Part shown: positions 44,171-52,555 of the stretch, one piece after another
How positions within the stretch are numbered: the first letter of the stretch is position 1
Layout: each line of letters opens with the position of its first letter
Program-made: the position numbers and the translations under genes
Origin: SSSZ01 sp016790965
GTDB taxonomy: Bacteria > Pseudomonadota > Gammaproteobacteria > Burkholderiales > Rhodocyclaceae
Direction: 5' to 3'
Length of the DNA stretch: 52,736 nt
NCBI GenBank assembly: GCA_016790965.1
Contig: JAEUNZ010000017.1
Location: 1 to 52,736, forward strand
Notes under the pieces: generated by a model
Told to the model about the DNA's origin: nothing
The model's database searches: none
Seen by the model: only the letters and a program-made list of their open reading frames with translations

Positions 44171-45850
44171 ATGGAATCCTTTGCTCAACTTTTTGAAGAA
44201 TCCCTGGCTCGCCAGGAAATGCGTCAAGGCGAAGTCATCACTGCCGAGGTGGTGCGCGTCGACCAGAATTTCGTGGTGGTCAACGCCGGCCTGAAATCCG
44301 AATCCTACGTCCCGGTCGAGGAGTTCCTCAACGACCAGGGCGACCTCGAAGTGCAGCCGGGCGAATTCGTCCAGGTCGCCATCGAGATGCTCGAAGACGG
44401 CTACGGCGAGACCCGTCTCTCCCGCGACCGTGCCAAGCGCATCGCCGCCTGGAACTTCCTGGAGCAGGCCCTCAACGAAGGTTCTCTGGTCTCCGGCACG
44501 ATCACCGGCAAGGTCAAGGGCGGCCTCACCGTCATGTCCAACGGCGTGCGCGCCTTCCTGCCCGGCTCCCTGGTGGATATGCGTCCGGTCAAGGACACCA
44601 CCCCCTACGAAGGCAAGACCTTGGAATTCAAGGTCATCAAGCTCGATCGCAAGCGCAACAACGTCGTGTTGTCCCGCCGTGCCGTTCTGGAAGCCACCGC
44701 CGACGCCGATCGCGAAAAGCTGATGGAAAACCTCAAGGAAGGGACCGTCGTCAAGGGCATCGTCAAGAACATCACCGACTACGGTGCTTTTGTGGACCTG
44801 GGCGGTATCGACGGCCTGCTGCACATCACCGATCTGGCCTGGCGCCGCGTCCGTCACCCATCCGAAGTGCTGGCTGTGGGCGACGAAGTCACCGCCAAGA
44901 TTTTGAAGTTCGACGCCGAGAAGAACCGGGTCTCCCTCGGGCTCAAGCAACTCGGCGAAGACCCGTGGGTGGGCATCGCCCGCCGTTACCCGGCCGGTAC
45001 CCGCCTGTTCGGCAAGGTCACCAACCTGACCGACTATGGTTCCTTCGTCGAGATCGAGCAAGGCATCGAAGGCCTGGTGCACGTCTCTGAAATGGATTGG
45101 ACCAACAAGAACGTCCATCCTTCCAAGGTCGTTCAACTCGGCGACGAGGTCGAGGTCATGATCCTCGAGATCGACGAAGACCGACGCCGCATCTCCCTGG
45201 GCATGAAGCAATGCAAGCCGAATCCCTGGGAAGAGTTTGCCCAGAACCACAAGAAGGGCGACAAGGTGAAGGGCGCCATCAAGTCCATCACCGACTTCGG
45301 CATCTTCATCGGCCTCTCCGGCGCCATCGACGGCCTGGTCCATCTGTCCGACCTCTCCTGGTCCGCCACTGGCGAGGAAGCCATCCGCAACTTCAAGAAG
45401 GGTGACGAAGTCGAGGCTGTCGTTCTCGGCATCGACGTCGAGAAGGAGCGCATCTCCCTGGGCATCAAGCAGCTCGAAGGCGACCCGTACACCAACTTCA
45501 TCGCCACCCACGAAAAGAACAGCATCGTGCGCGGCACCGTCAAGTCCGTCGACGCCAAGGGCGCTGTGGTGGGAATGGACGGCGACACCGAAGGCTACCT
45601 GCGCGCTTCCGAGTTCTCCCGCGAGCGCATCGAGGATCTGTCCCAGCACCTCAAGGTGGGCGACGAAGTCGAAGCCATGATCATCAACGTCGATCGCAAG
45701 TCCCGCGGCATCAACCTGTCGATCAAGGCCAAGGATCAGGCTGAGCAGCACGAAGCTATGCAGAAGCTTGCTTCCGAGTCGTCTTCCGCCGCTTCCGGCA
45801 CCACCAATCTGGGAGCCCTGCTCAAGGCCAAGCTGAACCAACAAGGCTGA
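44171..45850 (+). CDS. rpsA: 30S ribosomal protein S1
   Basis: This 559-residue protein contains six consecutive S1 (OB-fold) repeats (about residues 20-520), marked by recurrent VKGIVKNITDYGAFVDLGG / GLLHITDL-type blocks. The N-terminus MESFAQLFEESLARQEMRQG is typical. It binds mRNA on the 30S subunit and unfolds structured leaders. Upstream in-frame ATGs at 44087 and 44120 would place the start within the leader hairpins and are rejected. It is followed by ihfB after 14 bp, the usual rpsA-ihfB pair. Confidence 0.98.
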   Translation: MESFAQLFEESLARQEMRQGEVITAEVVRVDQNFVVVNAGLKSESYVPVEEFLNDQGDLEVQPGEFVQVAIEMLEDGYGETRLSRDRAKRIAAWNFLEQALNEGSLVSGTITGKVKGGLTVMSNGVRAFLPGSLVDMRPVKDTTPYEGKTLEFKVIKLDRKRNNVVLSRRAVLEATADADREKLMENLKEGTVVKGIVKNITDYGAFVDLGGIDGLLHITDLAWRRVRHPSEVLAVGDEVTAKILKFDAEKNRVSLGLKQLGEDPWVGIARRYPAGTRLFGKVTNLTDYGSFVEIEQGIEGLVHVSEMDWTNKNVHPSKVVQLGDEVEVMILEIDEDRRRISLGMKQCKPNPWEEFAQNHKKGDKVKGAIKSITDFGIFIGLSGAIDGLVHLSDLSWSATGEEAIRNFKKGDEVEAVVLGIDVEKERISLGIKQLEGDPYTNFIATHEKNSIVRGTVKSVDAKGAVVGMDGDTEGYLRASEFSRERIEDLSQHLKVGDEVEAMIINVDRKSRGINLSIKAKDQAEQHEAMQKLASESSSAASGTTNLGALLKAKLNQQG

Positions 45851-45864
45851 TGAAGGCGCAAGGC

Positions 45865-46149
45865 ATGACCAAATCCGAGCTCATCGCCCGGCTGGCGGAA
45901 CGGTTTCCCCAGTTGGTGGCCAAGGACGCCGATTTCGCGGTGAAGATGATCCTCGACGCGATGTCCGAAGCCCTGGTTCGTGGCGATCGCATCGAAATCC
46001 GTGGATTCGGCAGCTTTGCGCTCAATTACCGCCCCCCCCGTGTCGGACGCAATCCGAAGTCGGGGGACAAGGTGAGCGTCCCCGCCAAGTGGGTACCCCA
46101 CTTCAAGGCTGGCAAGGAACTGCGCGAAAGGGTCGATAAGGCCCTCTGA
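45865..46149 (+). CDS. ihfB: Integration host factor beta subunit
   Basis: This 94-residue HU/IHF-family DNA-bending protein starts MTKSELIARLAERFP. It has the DNA-arm region IEIRGFGSFALNYRPPRVGRNP and a C-terminal HFKAGKELRERV. As a heterodimer with IhfA it bends DNA at specific sites. ATG 45865 follows AAGG; an upstream in-frame start at 45850 adds only five residues. It ends before a strong terminator. Confidence 0.96.
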   Translation: MTKSELIARLAERFPQLVAKDADFAVKMILDAMSEALVRGDRIEIRGFGSFALNYRPPRVGRNPKSGDKVSVPAKWVPHFKAGKELRERVDKAL

Positions 46150-46180
46150 AGCGCGTCTTGGCGCAATGTGGTAGATTCGG

Positions 46181-46210
46181 GGCGGTGGCTTTCAGGCCAC
46201 CGCCTTTTTT
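46181..46210 (+). terminator. Rho-independent terminator after ihfB
   Basis: GGCGGTGGC / GCCACCGCC form a 9-bp stem with a 6-base loop, followed by six T. It lies 31 bp after ihfB and only 8 bp before the lapA start, so lapAB expression needs read-through or a promoter that I could not identify. Confidence 0.9.
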
Positions 46211-46218
46211 ATGCCGTC

Positions 46219-46488
46219 ATGAAAGCGCTTGCCTGGGGCCTGCGGGCTGCCATCCTCCTCCTGCTTCTCGCCTTCGCCGTCACCAATACGGAACCGGTGG
46301 CGGTCCATTTCATTCTTGGTCAGGTGTGGCAGGCCCCTCTGGTGGTCGTCCTGCTCAGTTTTTTTGCCGCCGGAGGCGTGTTGGGAGCCTTGTCCCTGGT
46401 AGGGCTCCTGTACCGCCAGAGACGGGAAATCCGGCGCCTGAGAGGCCCATCGCCCGCCGCCACAACCCTGGGTCCGGCACCGCGATGA
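46219..46488 (+). CDS. lapA: LapA-family inner-membrane protein (LPS assembly protein A)
   Basis: This 89-residue protein has two transmembrane helices (ALAWGLRAAILLLLLAFAVT; LVVVLLSFFAAGGVLGALS) separated by the conserved NTEPVAVHFILG, and ends in a basic cytoplasmic tail (RQRREIRRLR). It matches LapA/YciS (DUF1049), partner of LapB in controlling LpxC turnover. No clear Shine-Dalgarno sequence precedes ATG 46219, as the terminator T-run is adjacent. It overlaps lapB by 4 bp. Confidence 0.9.
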   Translation: MKALAWGLRAAILLLLLAFAVTNTEPVAVHFILGQVWQAPLVVVLLSFFAAGGVLGALSLVGLLYRQRREIRRLRGPSPAATTLGPAPR

Positions 46489-47657
46489 GCGATTTCTTCG
46501 ATTACTGGCAACTTCTGCTCATTCCACTCTTCTTCGGCTTGGGCTGGGCTGCCGCCCGCATCGACATCCGTCAGGTGGTGCATGAATCCCGGGCACTGCC
46601 GCGCTCCTACTTCCAGGGTCTCAATTTCCTGCTCAACGAGCAGCCGGACAAAGCCATCGATTCCTTCCTGGAGGTGGCCAAGGTCGATCCCCAGACAGTG
46701 GAATTGCACTTCGCCCTGGGCAACTTGTTCCGGCGCCGGGGCGAGACCGAGCGGGCCATCCGCATGCACGAGAACCTGATCGAAAGGGCCGATCTGGACG
46801 AAGCCTTCCGTCTCCAGGCCCTGCTGGAACTGGGGCAGGATTACCTCAAGGCCGGGCTGCTCGACCGGGCGGAGGATATTTTCAACCGTCTGCTGGGCAC
46901 CCCGCGGGACGAGGAAGCCAAGCGCAATCTTCTGGAAATCTACCAGGTCGAGAAAGAGTGGCAGAAAGCCATCGACACTGCGCGGGAACTGCCCGGTGTC
47001 GCCTCCCAGAAGGACATCGCCGAGTATTACTGCGAGCTGGCGGCAGGAGAAATCATGCGTTCGCGGCCGGATAGTGCCCGCAGCTATCTCGACACCGCCG
47101 TGCAGCACAACCGCAAGTGCGTGCGGGCCAGTCTTCTGCAAGGCGATCTGCTCCTCCAGGAAGGCTGCCCCGACGCCGCCATCGAGGCCTGGCAGCGCAT
47201 CGAACAACAGGATCCCGCCTATCTTTCCCTGGTGGCCCAGCGCCTCCTGGAAACCTATCGCGTCCTGGATCAGCGTGACGCCGGGATCGCGCTGCTGCGG
47301 GGCTATCTCGAACGCTATCCTTCCCTCGATTTGCTGGACGTCGTCTATCAGTTGGTCCTCGAATCCGGCGGTTCAGAGGCCGCCTACAGGCTCGTGCGCG
47401 ACGAATTGCAGCGCAACCCGACCCTCCTGGGCCTGGAAAAGCTGATGAGCGCCCGCCTGCCCCTGGTGGCGCCGGAAACCCGGGCCGATCTCGAAATGGC
47501 CAAAACCATCGTCCAGAGCTACACCAAGCGCCTCTCCCGTTACCAGTGCAATTCCTGCGGCTTCAAGGCGCGCCAGTTCTACTGGCGCTGCCCCGCCTGC
47601 GGCGGTTGGGAAACCTATCCGCCCCGGCGCAGCGAGGAATTCGACCTTACGCTATAG
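46485..47657 (+). CDS. lapB: LapB/YciM, tetratricopeptide LPS assembly regulator
   Basis: This 390-residue protein has an N-terminal membrane anchor (WQLLLIPLFFGLGWAAA), TPR repeats (about 40-340), and a C-terminal rubredoxin-like metal knuckle CNSCG ... CPACGG (Cys355, 358, 369 and 372). LapB links LpxC to the FtsH protease and coordinates LPS assembly. All four metal cysteines are present. It lies upstream of the heptose genes, tying LPS control to LPS core supply. Confidence 0.95.
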   Translation: MSDFFDYWQLLLIPLFFGLGWAAARIDIRQVVHESRALPRSYFQGLNFLLNEQPDKAIDSFLEVAKVDPQTVELHFALGNLFRRRGETERAIRMHENLIERADLDEAFRLQALLELGQDYLKAGLLDRAEDIFNRLLGTPRDEEAKRNLLEIYQVEKEWQKAIDTARELPGVASQKDIAEYYCELAAGEIMRSRPDSARSYLDTAVQHNRKCVRASLLQGDLLLQEGCPDAAIEAWQRIEQQDPAYLSLVAQRLLETYRVLDQRDAGIALLRGYLERYPSLDLLDVVYQLVLESGGSEAAYRLVRDELQRNPTLLGLEKLMSARLPLVAPETRADLEMAKTIVQSYTKRLSRYQCNSCGFKARQFYWRCPACGGWETYPPRRSEEFDLTL

Positions 47658-47765
47658 GAAAATGATGATGCCCCAAGGACTTGCCCAGAAATGCGTGGCT
47701 CGCGCCGGCCCAGTCGGCCAAGGCCGGGTCGCCGGACTTTCCCGCCATGCCGGAGACCTCCGGTG

Positions 47766-48698
47766 ATGCGCAAACTCGATGCCCTGACGGGGTGCCGTCT
47801 GCTGGTAGTGGGCGATGTGATGCTCGACCGCTACTGGTTCGGCGAGGTGAGTCGCATATCGCCCGAAGCCCCCGTCCCGGTGGTCAAGGTCGAGCGCTTG
47901 GAAGAGCGCCTCGGCGGCGCAGCCAACGTGGCCCGCAACGCGGCCGTACTGGGCGGCTCCACCACCTTGCTCTCCGTAGTCGGGGACGACGAGGCCGGTC
48001 GCAGCCTGTCCCGCATGCTGGCGGAGGCGGGGATAGACGCCTCCCTCCAGGTCGACCGCCACATCGACACCACGGTCAAGTTGCGCGTCATCGGCCGGCA
48101 GCAGCAATTGCTGCGCATCGATTTCGAAACCACACCCTCCCACGAAGTCCTGCGGGAAAAGCTGGAGGACTTCGAACGCCGAGTCGAAGATTGCGACGTG
48201 GTCGTGCTCTCGGACTACGGCAAGGGAGGCTTGGCCCACATCGGCGACATGATCCGGCTGGCGCGGGCAGCGGACAAGCCGGTTCTGGTCGATCCCAAGG
48301 GCGACGACTACAGCAAGTACGCCGGAGCTACCCTCATCACCCCCAATCGAGGGGAATTGCGCCAGGTGGTCGGACGCTGGTCCAGCGAGGACGAACTGGC
48401 CGCCAAGGCCCAGACCCTGCGCCGCCGCCTGGGTCTCGATGCCTTGCTGGTGACCCGCAGCGAGGAGGGCATGACCCTCTTCCGCGACGACGAAGTCATC
48501 CACGAGGCAGCCCGGGCGCGGGAGGTTTTCGACGTATCCGGCGCCGGGGACACGGTGATCGCCACCCTGGCCATCCTGGTTGCCTCCGGTGCCACCTGGG
48601 ACGAGGCGATTCGCGTCGCCAACCTGGCAGCGGGCATCGTGGTGGGCAAACTGGGTACCGCGGTGGTGACCCGCCAGGAACTCGAAGCGGTCCTCTGA
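47766..48698 (+). CDS. rfaE1: D-glycero-beta-D-manno-heptose-7-phosphate kinase (monofunctional RfaE1)
   Basis: This 310-residue PfkB-family kinase has VVGDVMLDRYWFGEVSRISPEAPVPVV, GGAANVARNAAVLG, and the anion hole/catalytic base in DVSGAGDTVIATLA. It phosphorylates heptose-7-P at C1 for LPS inner-core heptose. The adenylyltransferase half (RfaE2) found in enterobacterial HldE is absent, so this is the single-domain form. ATG 47766 has GGAG upstream. The 108-bp spacer after lapB holds no recognisable gene. Confidence 0.94.
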   Translation: MRKLDALTGCRLLVVGDVMLDRYWFGEVSRISPEAPVPVVKVERLEERLGGAANVARNAAVLGGSTTLLSVVGDDEAGRSLSRMLAEAGIDASLQVDRHIDTTVKLRVIGRQQQLLRIDFETTPSHEVLREKLEDFERRVEDCDVVVLSDYGKGGLAHIGDMIRLARAADKPVLVDPKGDDYSKYAGATLITPNRGELRQVVGRWSSEDELAAKAQTLRRRLGLDALLVTRSEEGMTLFRDDEVIHEAARAREVFDVSGAGDTVIATLAILVASGATWDEAIRVANLAAGIVVGKLGTAVVTRQELEAVL

Positions 48699-48720
48699 GG
48701 GGGGCAGAAACAAGGCAATC

Positions 48721-48738
48721 GCCGGCCCTGGGGCCGGC
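48721..48738 (+). other. GC hairpin just upstream of the hldD ribosome-binding site
   Basis: GCCGGCCC-TG-GGGCCGGC is an almost uninterrupted palindrome (stem 6-8 bp). It ends 2 bp before the AAGGAG of hldD. It may pause transcription or protect the mRNA end; no T-run follows. Confidence 0.35.
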
Positions 48739-48752
48739 CAAGGAGAATCAGC

Positions 48753-49751
48753 ATGTATACCGTAGTCACCGGCGCGGCCGGATTCATCGGCGCCAACGTC
48801 GTGCGGGCCCTCAACGAGCGGGGAGTGACCCGCATCATCGCAGTGGATAACCTTACCCGGGCCGACAAGTTCAAGAATCTCGTCGATTGCGAAATCGCCG
48901 ACTACTTGGACAAGCACGATTTCATCGAGCGCATCCAGGCCGGCCATTTCGACGGCGAGATCGATGCCATCCTCCACCAAGGCGCCTGTTCCGACACCAT
49001 GGAAACCGATGGCCGCTACATGATGGAGAACAACTACCGCTACTCGACCATCCTCCTCGACTGGTGCCTCGATCAGGACGTGCAGTTCCTCTACGCCTCC
49101 AGTGCGGCCACCTACGGCGGCGGCAGCGTCTTCCGGGAGGAGCGGGAGGCCGAAGGGCCACTCAATGTCTATGGCTATTCCAAATTCCTCTTCGATCAAG
49201 TGGTGCGCCAGCGTCTGGCAGGCGGGGCCTCTTCCCAGGTGGTAGGTTTCCGCTATTTCAACGTCTACGGCCCGCGGGAAACCCACAAGGGGCGCATGGC
49301 CTCGGTGGCCTTTCATCACTACAACCAATTGCGCGCCGAGGGCAGGGTGAAGCTCTTCGAGGCGTCACACGGCTATGGCAATGGCGAGCAGCAACGAGAC
49401 TTCGTCTTCGTCGGTGATGTGGCCAAGGTCAATCTCTTCTTCCTCGATCATCCGGAAACATCGGGCATCTTCAACGTCGGTTCGGGCCGGGCGCAGAGCT
49501 TCAACGACGTGGCGGTGGCTACGGTGAACGGGTGCCGTCGCCTGGGCGGCGAAGCCCCGCTGACCCTCGAAGAGATCCGCCAGCGGGGCCTCCTGGAATA
49601 CGTTTCCTTCCCCGAGGCCTTGAAAGGCAAGTACCAGGCCTTCACCCAGGCCGACCTCACCCGCCTGCGGGAAGCCGGCTACATGGCGCCCATGGCCACG
49701 GTGGAGGAAGGAGTGGGCCAATACGTTGAATGGTTGCAGGCCCATGTTTAA
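48753..49751 (+). CDS. hldD: ADP-L-glycero-D-manno-heptose 6-epimerase
   Basis: This 332-residue extended SDR has VTGAAGFIGANVVRAL, and the HldD-specific ACSDTMETDGRYMMENNY and YASSAATYG. The Tyr/Lys pair is in YGYSKFLFDQ, followed by FRYFNVYGPRETHKG. It makes ADP-L,D-heptose for the LPS core. AAGGAGAATCAGC precedes ATG 48753. It overlaps cysM by 8 bp. Confidence 0.97.
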   Translation: MYTVVTGAAGFIGANVVRALNERGVTRIIAVDNLTRADKFKNLVDCEIADYLDKHDFIERIQAGHFDGEIDAILHQGACSDTMETDGRYMMENNYRYSTILLDWCLDQDVQFLYASSAATYGGGSVFREEREAEGPLNVYGYSKFLFDQVVRQRLAGGASSQVVGFRYFNVYGPRETHKGRMASVAFHHYNQLRAEGRVKLFEASHGYGNGEQQRDFVFVGDVAKVNLFFLDHPETSGIFNVGSGRAQSFNDVAVATVNGCRRLGGEAPLTLEEIRQRGLLEYVSFPEALKGKYQAFTQADLTRLREAGYMAPMATVEEGVGQYVEWLQAHV

Positions 49752-50643
49752 GACTCTGGAAGACTTCGTCGGCAATACCCCTCTCGTCCGTTTTGCCCGC
49801 ATTCCAGGACCAGCCGTCGAACGCCGCGGAACGGTGGTCCTGGCCAAACTGGAGGGCAACAACCCGGCCGGATCGGTCAAGGACAGGCCAGCCCTGTCGA
49901 TGATTCGCCACGCCGAAGCGCGGGGCGACATCCGGCCCGGCGATACCCTCATCGAGGCGACCTCCGGCAACACCGGCATCGCCCTGGCCATGGCCGCCGC
50001 CATGAAGGGCTACCGCATGATCCTGGTCATGCCGGAAAATCAGAGTCTGGAGAGACGCCAGACCATGCGCGCTTTCGGCGCCGAACTGGTCCTCACTCCC
50101 CGGGAAGGCGGCATGGAACTGGCGCGGGACGTGGCCGAGAAAATGCGCGATGAAGGCAAGGGCATCATCCTCGACCAGTTTGCCAACGGCGACAACCCGC
50201 TGGCCCACTATGAGGGCACCGGTCCGGAGATCTGGCGCGACACGCAGGGCCGCGTCACCCACTTTGTCTCCAGCATGGGCACCACCGGGACCATCATGGG
50301 GACGTCCCGCTATTTGAAGGAAATGAATCCTGCGGTGCGCATCATCGGCTGCCAGCCCGAGGAAGGCAGCCAGATTCCAGGCATCCGCAAGTGGCCGGAG
50401 GCCTATCTGCCCAGGATTTTCGACCGCAGCCGTGTCGATCAGGTCGAAAACGTCAGTCAGGCGGACGCCGAGGCAATGACCCGGCGCCTTGCCCGGGAGG
50501 AGGGTATCTTCGCTGGCATCTCCTCGGGAGGGGCAGTGGCGGTCGCCCTGCGGCTCGCGGCCTCCCTCGACGATGCGGTCATCGTCACCATCGTCTGCGA
50601 CCGGGGCGACCGCTACCTGTCCACCGGCGTCTTCCCGGCTTGA
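49744..50643 (+). CDS. cysM: Cysteine synthase B
   Basis: This 299-residue PLP enzyme of the OAS sulfhydrylase family has the PLP lysine Lys46 in GSVKDRPAL, the substrate loop ATSGNTGIALA, and GTTGTIMG. The CysM-type Arg/Cys-containing region replaces the CysK peptide loop. It makes cysteine from O-acetylserine with sulfide or thiosulfate. It overlaps hldD by 8 bp, a pairing common in betaproteobacteria. A 121-bp spacer without a T-tailed hairpin follows. Confidence 0.95.
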   Translation: MFKTLEDFVGNTPLVRFARIPGPAVERRGTVVLAKLEGNNPAGSVKDRPALSMIRHAEARGDIRPGDTLIEATSGNTGIALAMAAAMKGYRMILVMPENQSLERRQTMRAFGAELVLTPREGGMELARDVAEKMRDEGKGIILDQFANGDNPLAHYEGTGPEIWRDTQGRVTHFVSSMGTTGTIMGTSRYLKEMNPAVRIIGCQPEEGSQIPGIRKWPEAYLPRIFDRSRVDQVENVSQADAEAMTRRLAREEGIFAGISSGGAVAVALRLAASLDDAVIVTIVCDRGDRYLSTGVFPA

Positions 50644-50764
50644 TGGGCAAGTTCCCTGTTCCCTCTGTGCTGGCGGACGCGGCCCTGCTTGTCCGCTCCT
50701 TCAAACCTACTCCGGTCTCGCGGGCCGCGGCAGCCCGGGCGGACGGGGTGCCTCAGCGACACTG

Positions 50765-51565
50765 ATGTACGCACCCATCCTCGTCTTCGACATCGAGACC
50801 ATCCCGGACGTGGTCGGGTTGCGGCGTATCCACGATCTGCCGGACAGCCTCTCCGACGCCGAGGTGGCCGAACTCGCCTTTCAGCAGCGCCGGGCGCGCA
50901 ACGGCAGTGACTTCCTACCCCACCATCTGCACCGGGTCGTCACCATCTCATGCCTCCTGCGGGCGGGTGAGACCTTCCGCGTCTGGTCCCTCTCGGAGCC
51001 CGCTCAGGGGGAGGGCGACATCATCCAGCGCTTCTTCGACGGCATCGAGAAATTCACGCCGCGCCTGGTTTCCTGGAACGGCGGCGGTTTCGACCTGCCC
51101 GTGCTGCACTACCGGGGCCTGCTGCACGGCGTCTGCGCCCCCCGCTACTGGGATCTGGGCGAGGGCAGCTACGCCGACAGCCGCGATTTCAAGTGGAACA
51201 ACTACATAAGCCGTTACCATACCCGCCACACCGACCTCATGGACCTGCTTGCCCTGTACCAGCCGAGGGCCAACGCGCCCCTGGATGAGATGGCCCGCCT
51301 GTTAGGCTTTCCCGGCAAGGTGGGCATGGACGGCGCCCGGGTATGGGAGGCCTGGCAGCAGGGTCGGCAGGCGGAAATCCGCGACTATTGCGAGACCGAT
51401 GTGGTCAATACCTACCTCGTGTATAACCGCTTTCGTCGCCTCACCGGCGACCTGAATGCGGAAGAGGAACTGGCGGAGGCGGACTTCGTGCGCCGTCAGC
51501 TCGCCGCCATCGAAGCACCCCATTGGGCAGAGTTTCTCGCCGCCTTCCAGCACGTTCCGAAGTAG
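50765..51565 (+). CDS. Predicted 3'-5' exonuclease, PolB-like RNase H fold
   Basis: This 266-residue protein has the DEDD exonuclease motifs: LVFDIETIP (Asp, Glu), SWNGGGFDLPVL (Asp) and the third-motif region YCETDVVNTYLVY (Asp). It matches the PF10108-type predicted exonuclease found as a single-domain protein in proteobacteria. A role in DNA or RNA end trimming is assumed; no experimental role is known to me. ATG 50765 starts the conserved N-terminus; the reading frame upstream overlaps cysM without homology. Confidence 0.87.
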   Translation: MYAPILVFDIETIPDVVGLRRIHDLPDSLSDAEVAELAFQQRRARNGSDFLPHHLHRVVTISCLLRAGETFRVWSLSEPAQGEGDIIQRFFDGIEKFTPRLVSWNGGGFDLPVLHYRGLLHGVCAPRYWDLGEGSYADSRDFKWNNYISRYHTRHTDLMDLLALYQPRANAPLDEMARLLGFPGKVGMDGARVWEAWQQGRQAEIRDYCETDVVNTYLVYNRFRRLTGDLNAEEELAEADFVRRQLAAIEAPHWAEFLAAFQHVPK

Positions 51566-51643
51566 GCCCGTGCCTACTTGTATGCCAAATCTTTGTCCTC
51601 CCCGGGGCGATTCCCGGGAGCAGTCCGTGGAGGTCGATCCAGC

Positions 51644-52555
51644 ATGAAAATTGCCGTTGTCGGTACTGGCTACGTGGGTCTTTCCAATGCCCTGTTACTC
51701 GCCCAGCACCATGAAGTCGTCGCCCTGGACATTGATGCCGCCCGGGTCGCGATGCTGACTGAACGCCGCTCGCCCATCGCGGACCGGGAAGTCGAGGACT
51801 TCCTTTCCAGGCGTCGTCTCGACTTCCGGGCCACCTTGGACCTGGATGAAGCCTACCGCGGTGCCGAGTACGTCATCGTTGCCACCCCCACCGACTACGA
51901 CCCGCAAACCAACTACTTCAACACCGCTTCCGTGGAGGCGGTGGTGGCGGACGTGCTGGCCATCAACCCGGAGGCAGTGGTCGTCATCAAATCCACGGTG
52001 CCGGTGGGCTTCACTCGCCGCTTGCAGGAGCGCACCACCTGCGCAAATTTGATCTTTTCCCCGGAGTTTCTGCGTGAAGGTCGGGCCCTCTACGACAACC
52101 TCCACCCATCCCGCATCGTCGTCGGAGAACGCTCCGAACGGGGCCGTCGTTTTGCCGAACTGCTCCTGCAGGGGGCCGAGCACCAGGAGGTTCCCGTACT
52201 CCTGACCGACTCCACCGAGGCCGAGGCGATCAAACTCTTCGCCAATACCTACCTCGCCATGCGGGTTGCCTACTTCAACGAACTCGACACCTACGCGGCA
52301 ACCCATGGTCTGGACACGCGCCAGATCATCGATGGGGTGTGTCTCGATCCGCGCATCGGCAAGCACTACAACAATCCGTCCTTCGGCTACGGCGGCTACT
52401 GCCTGCCCAAGGACACCAAGCAGTTGCTGGCCAACTACCGCGACGTTCCGCAGAACCTCATCAATGCCATCGTCGATTCCAACACCACGCGCAAAGATTT
52501 CGTCGCCGACAGCATCCTGAATCGCCCCGGGAATCGCGGAGGCCATTTGATTTGA
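51644..52555 (+). pseudogene. ugd: UDP-glucose 6-dehydrogenase, 3' end lost to an IS3-family insertion
   Basis: Residues 1-291 align end to end with E. coli-type Ugd: VVGTGYVGLSNALLLAQ, ATPTDYDPQTNYFNT, KSTVPVGFT, FSPEFLREG, the catalytic cysteine Cys253 in GYGGYCLPKDTKQL, and DFVADSIL. At 52518 the sequence becomes the terminal repeat of an insertion element, and translation ends after eleven foreign residues at 52555. The product would be 303 residues instead of about 388 and lacks most of the C-terminal UDP-sugar domain, so UDP-glucuronate production from this copy is unlikely. Confidence 0.88.

Noticed and set aside
44168..45844. 558-codon open frame antisense to rpsA
   Set aside because: Its repeats only mirror the six S1 repeats on the other strand; no ribosome-binding site or family resemblance.
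47652..49328. 558-codon minus-strand frame across rfaE1 and hldD
   Set aside because: It spans two well-supported genes on the opposite strand and shows no motif.
50644..50764. Small gene or terminator in the cysM-exonuclease spacer
   Set aside because: Open frames here have no ribosome-binding site or similarity, and the GGGC/GCCC hairpin lacks a T-run.
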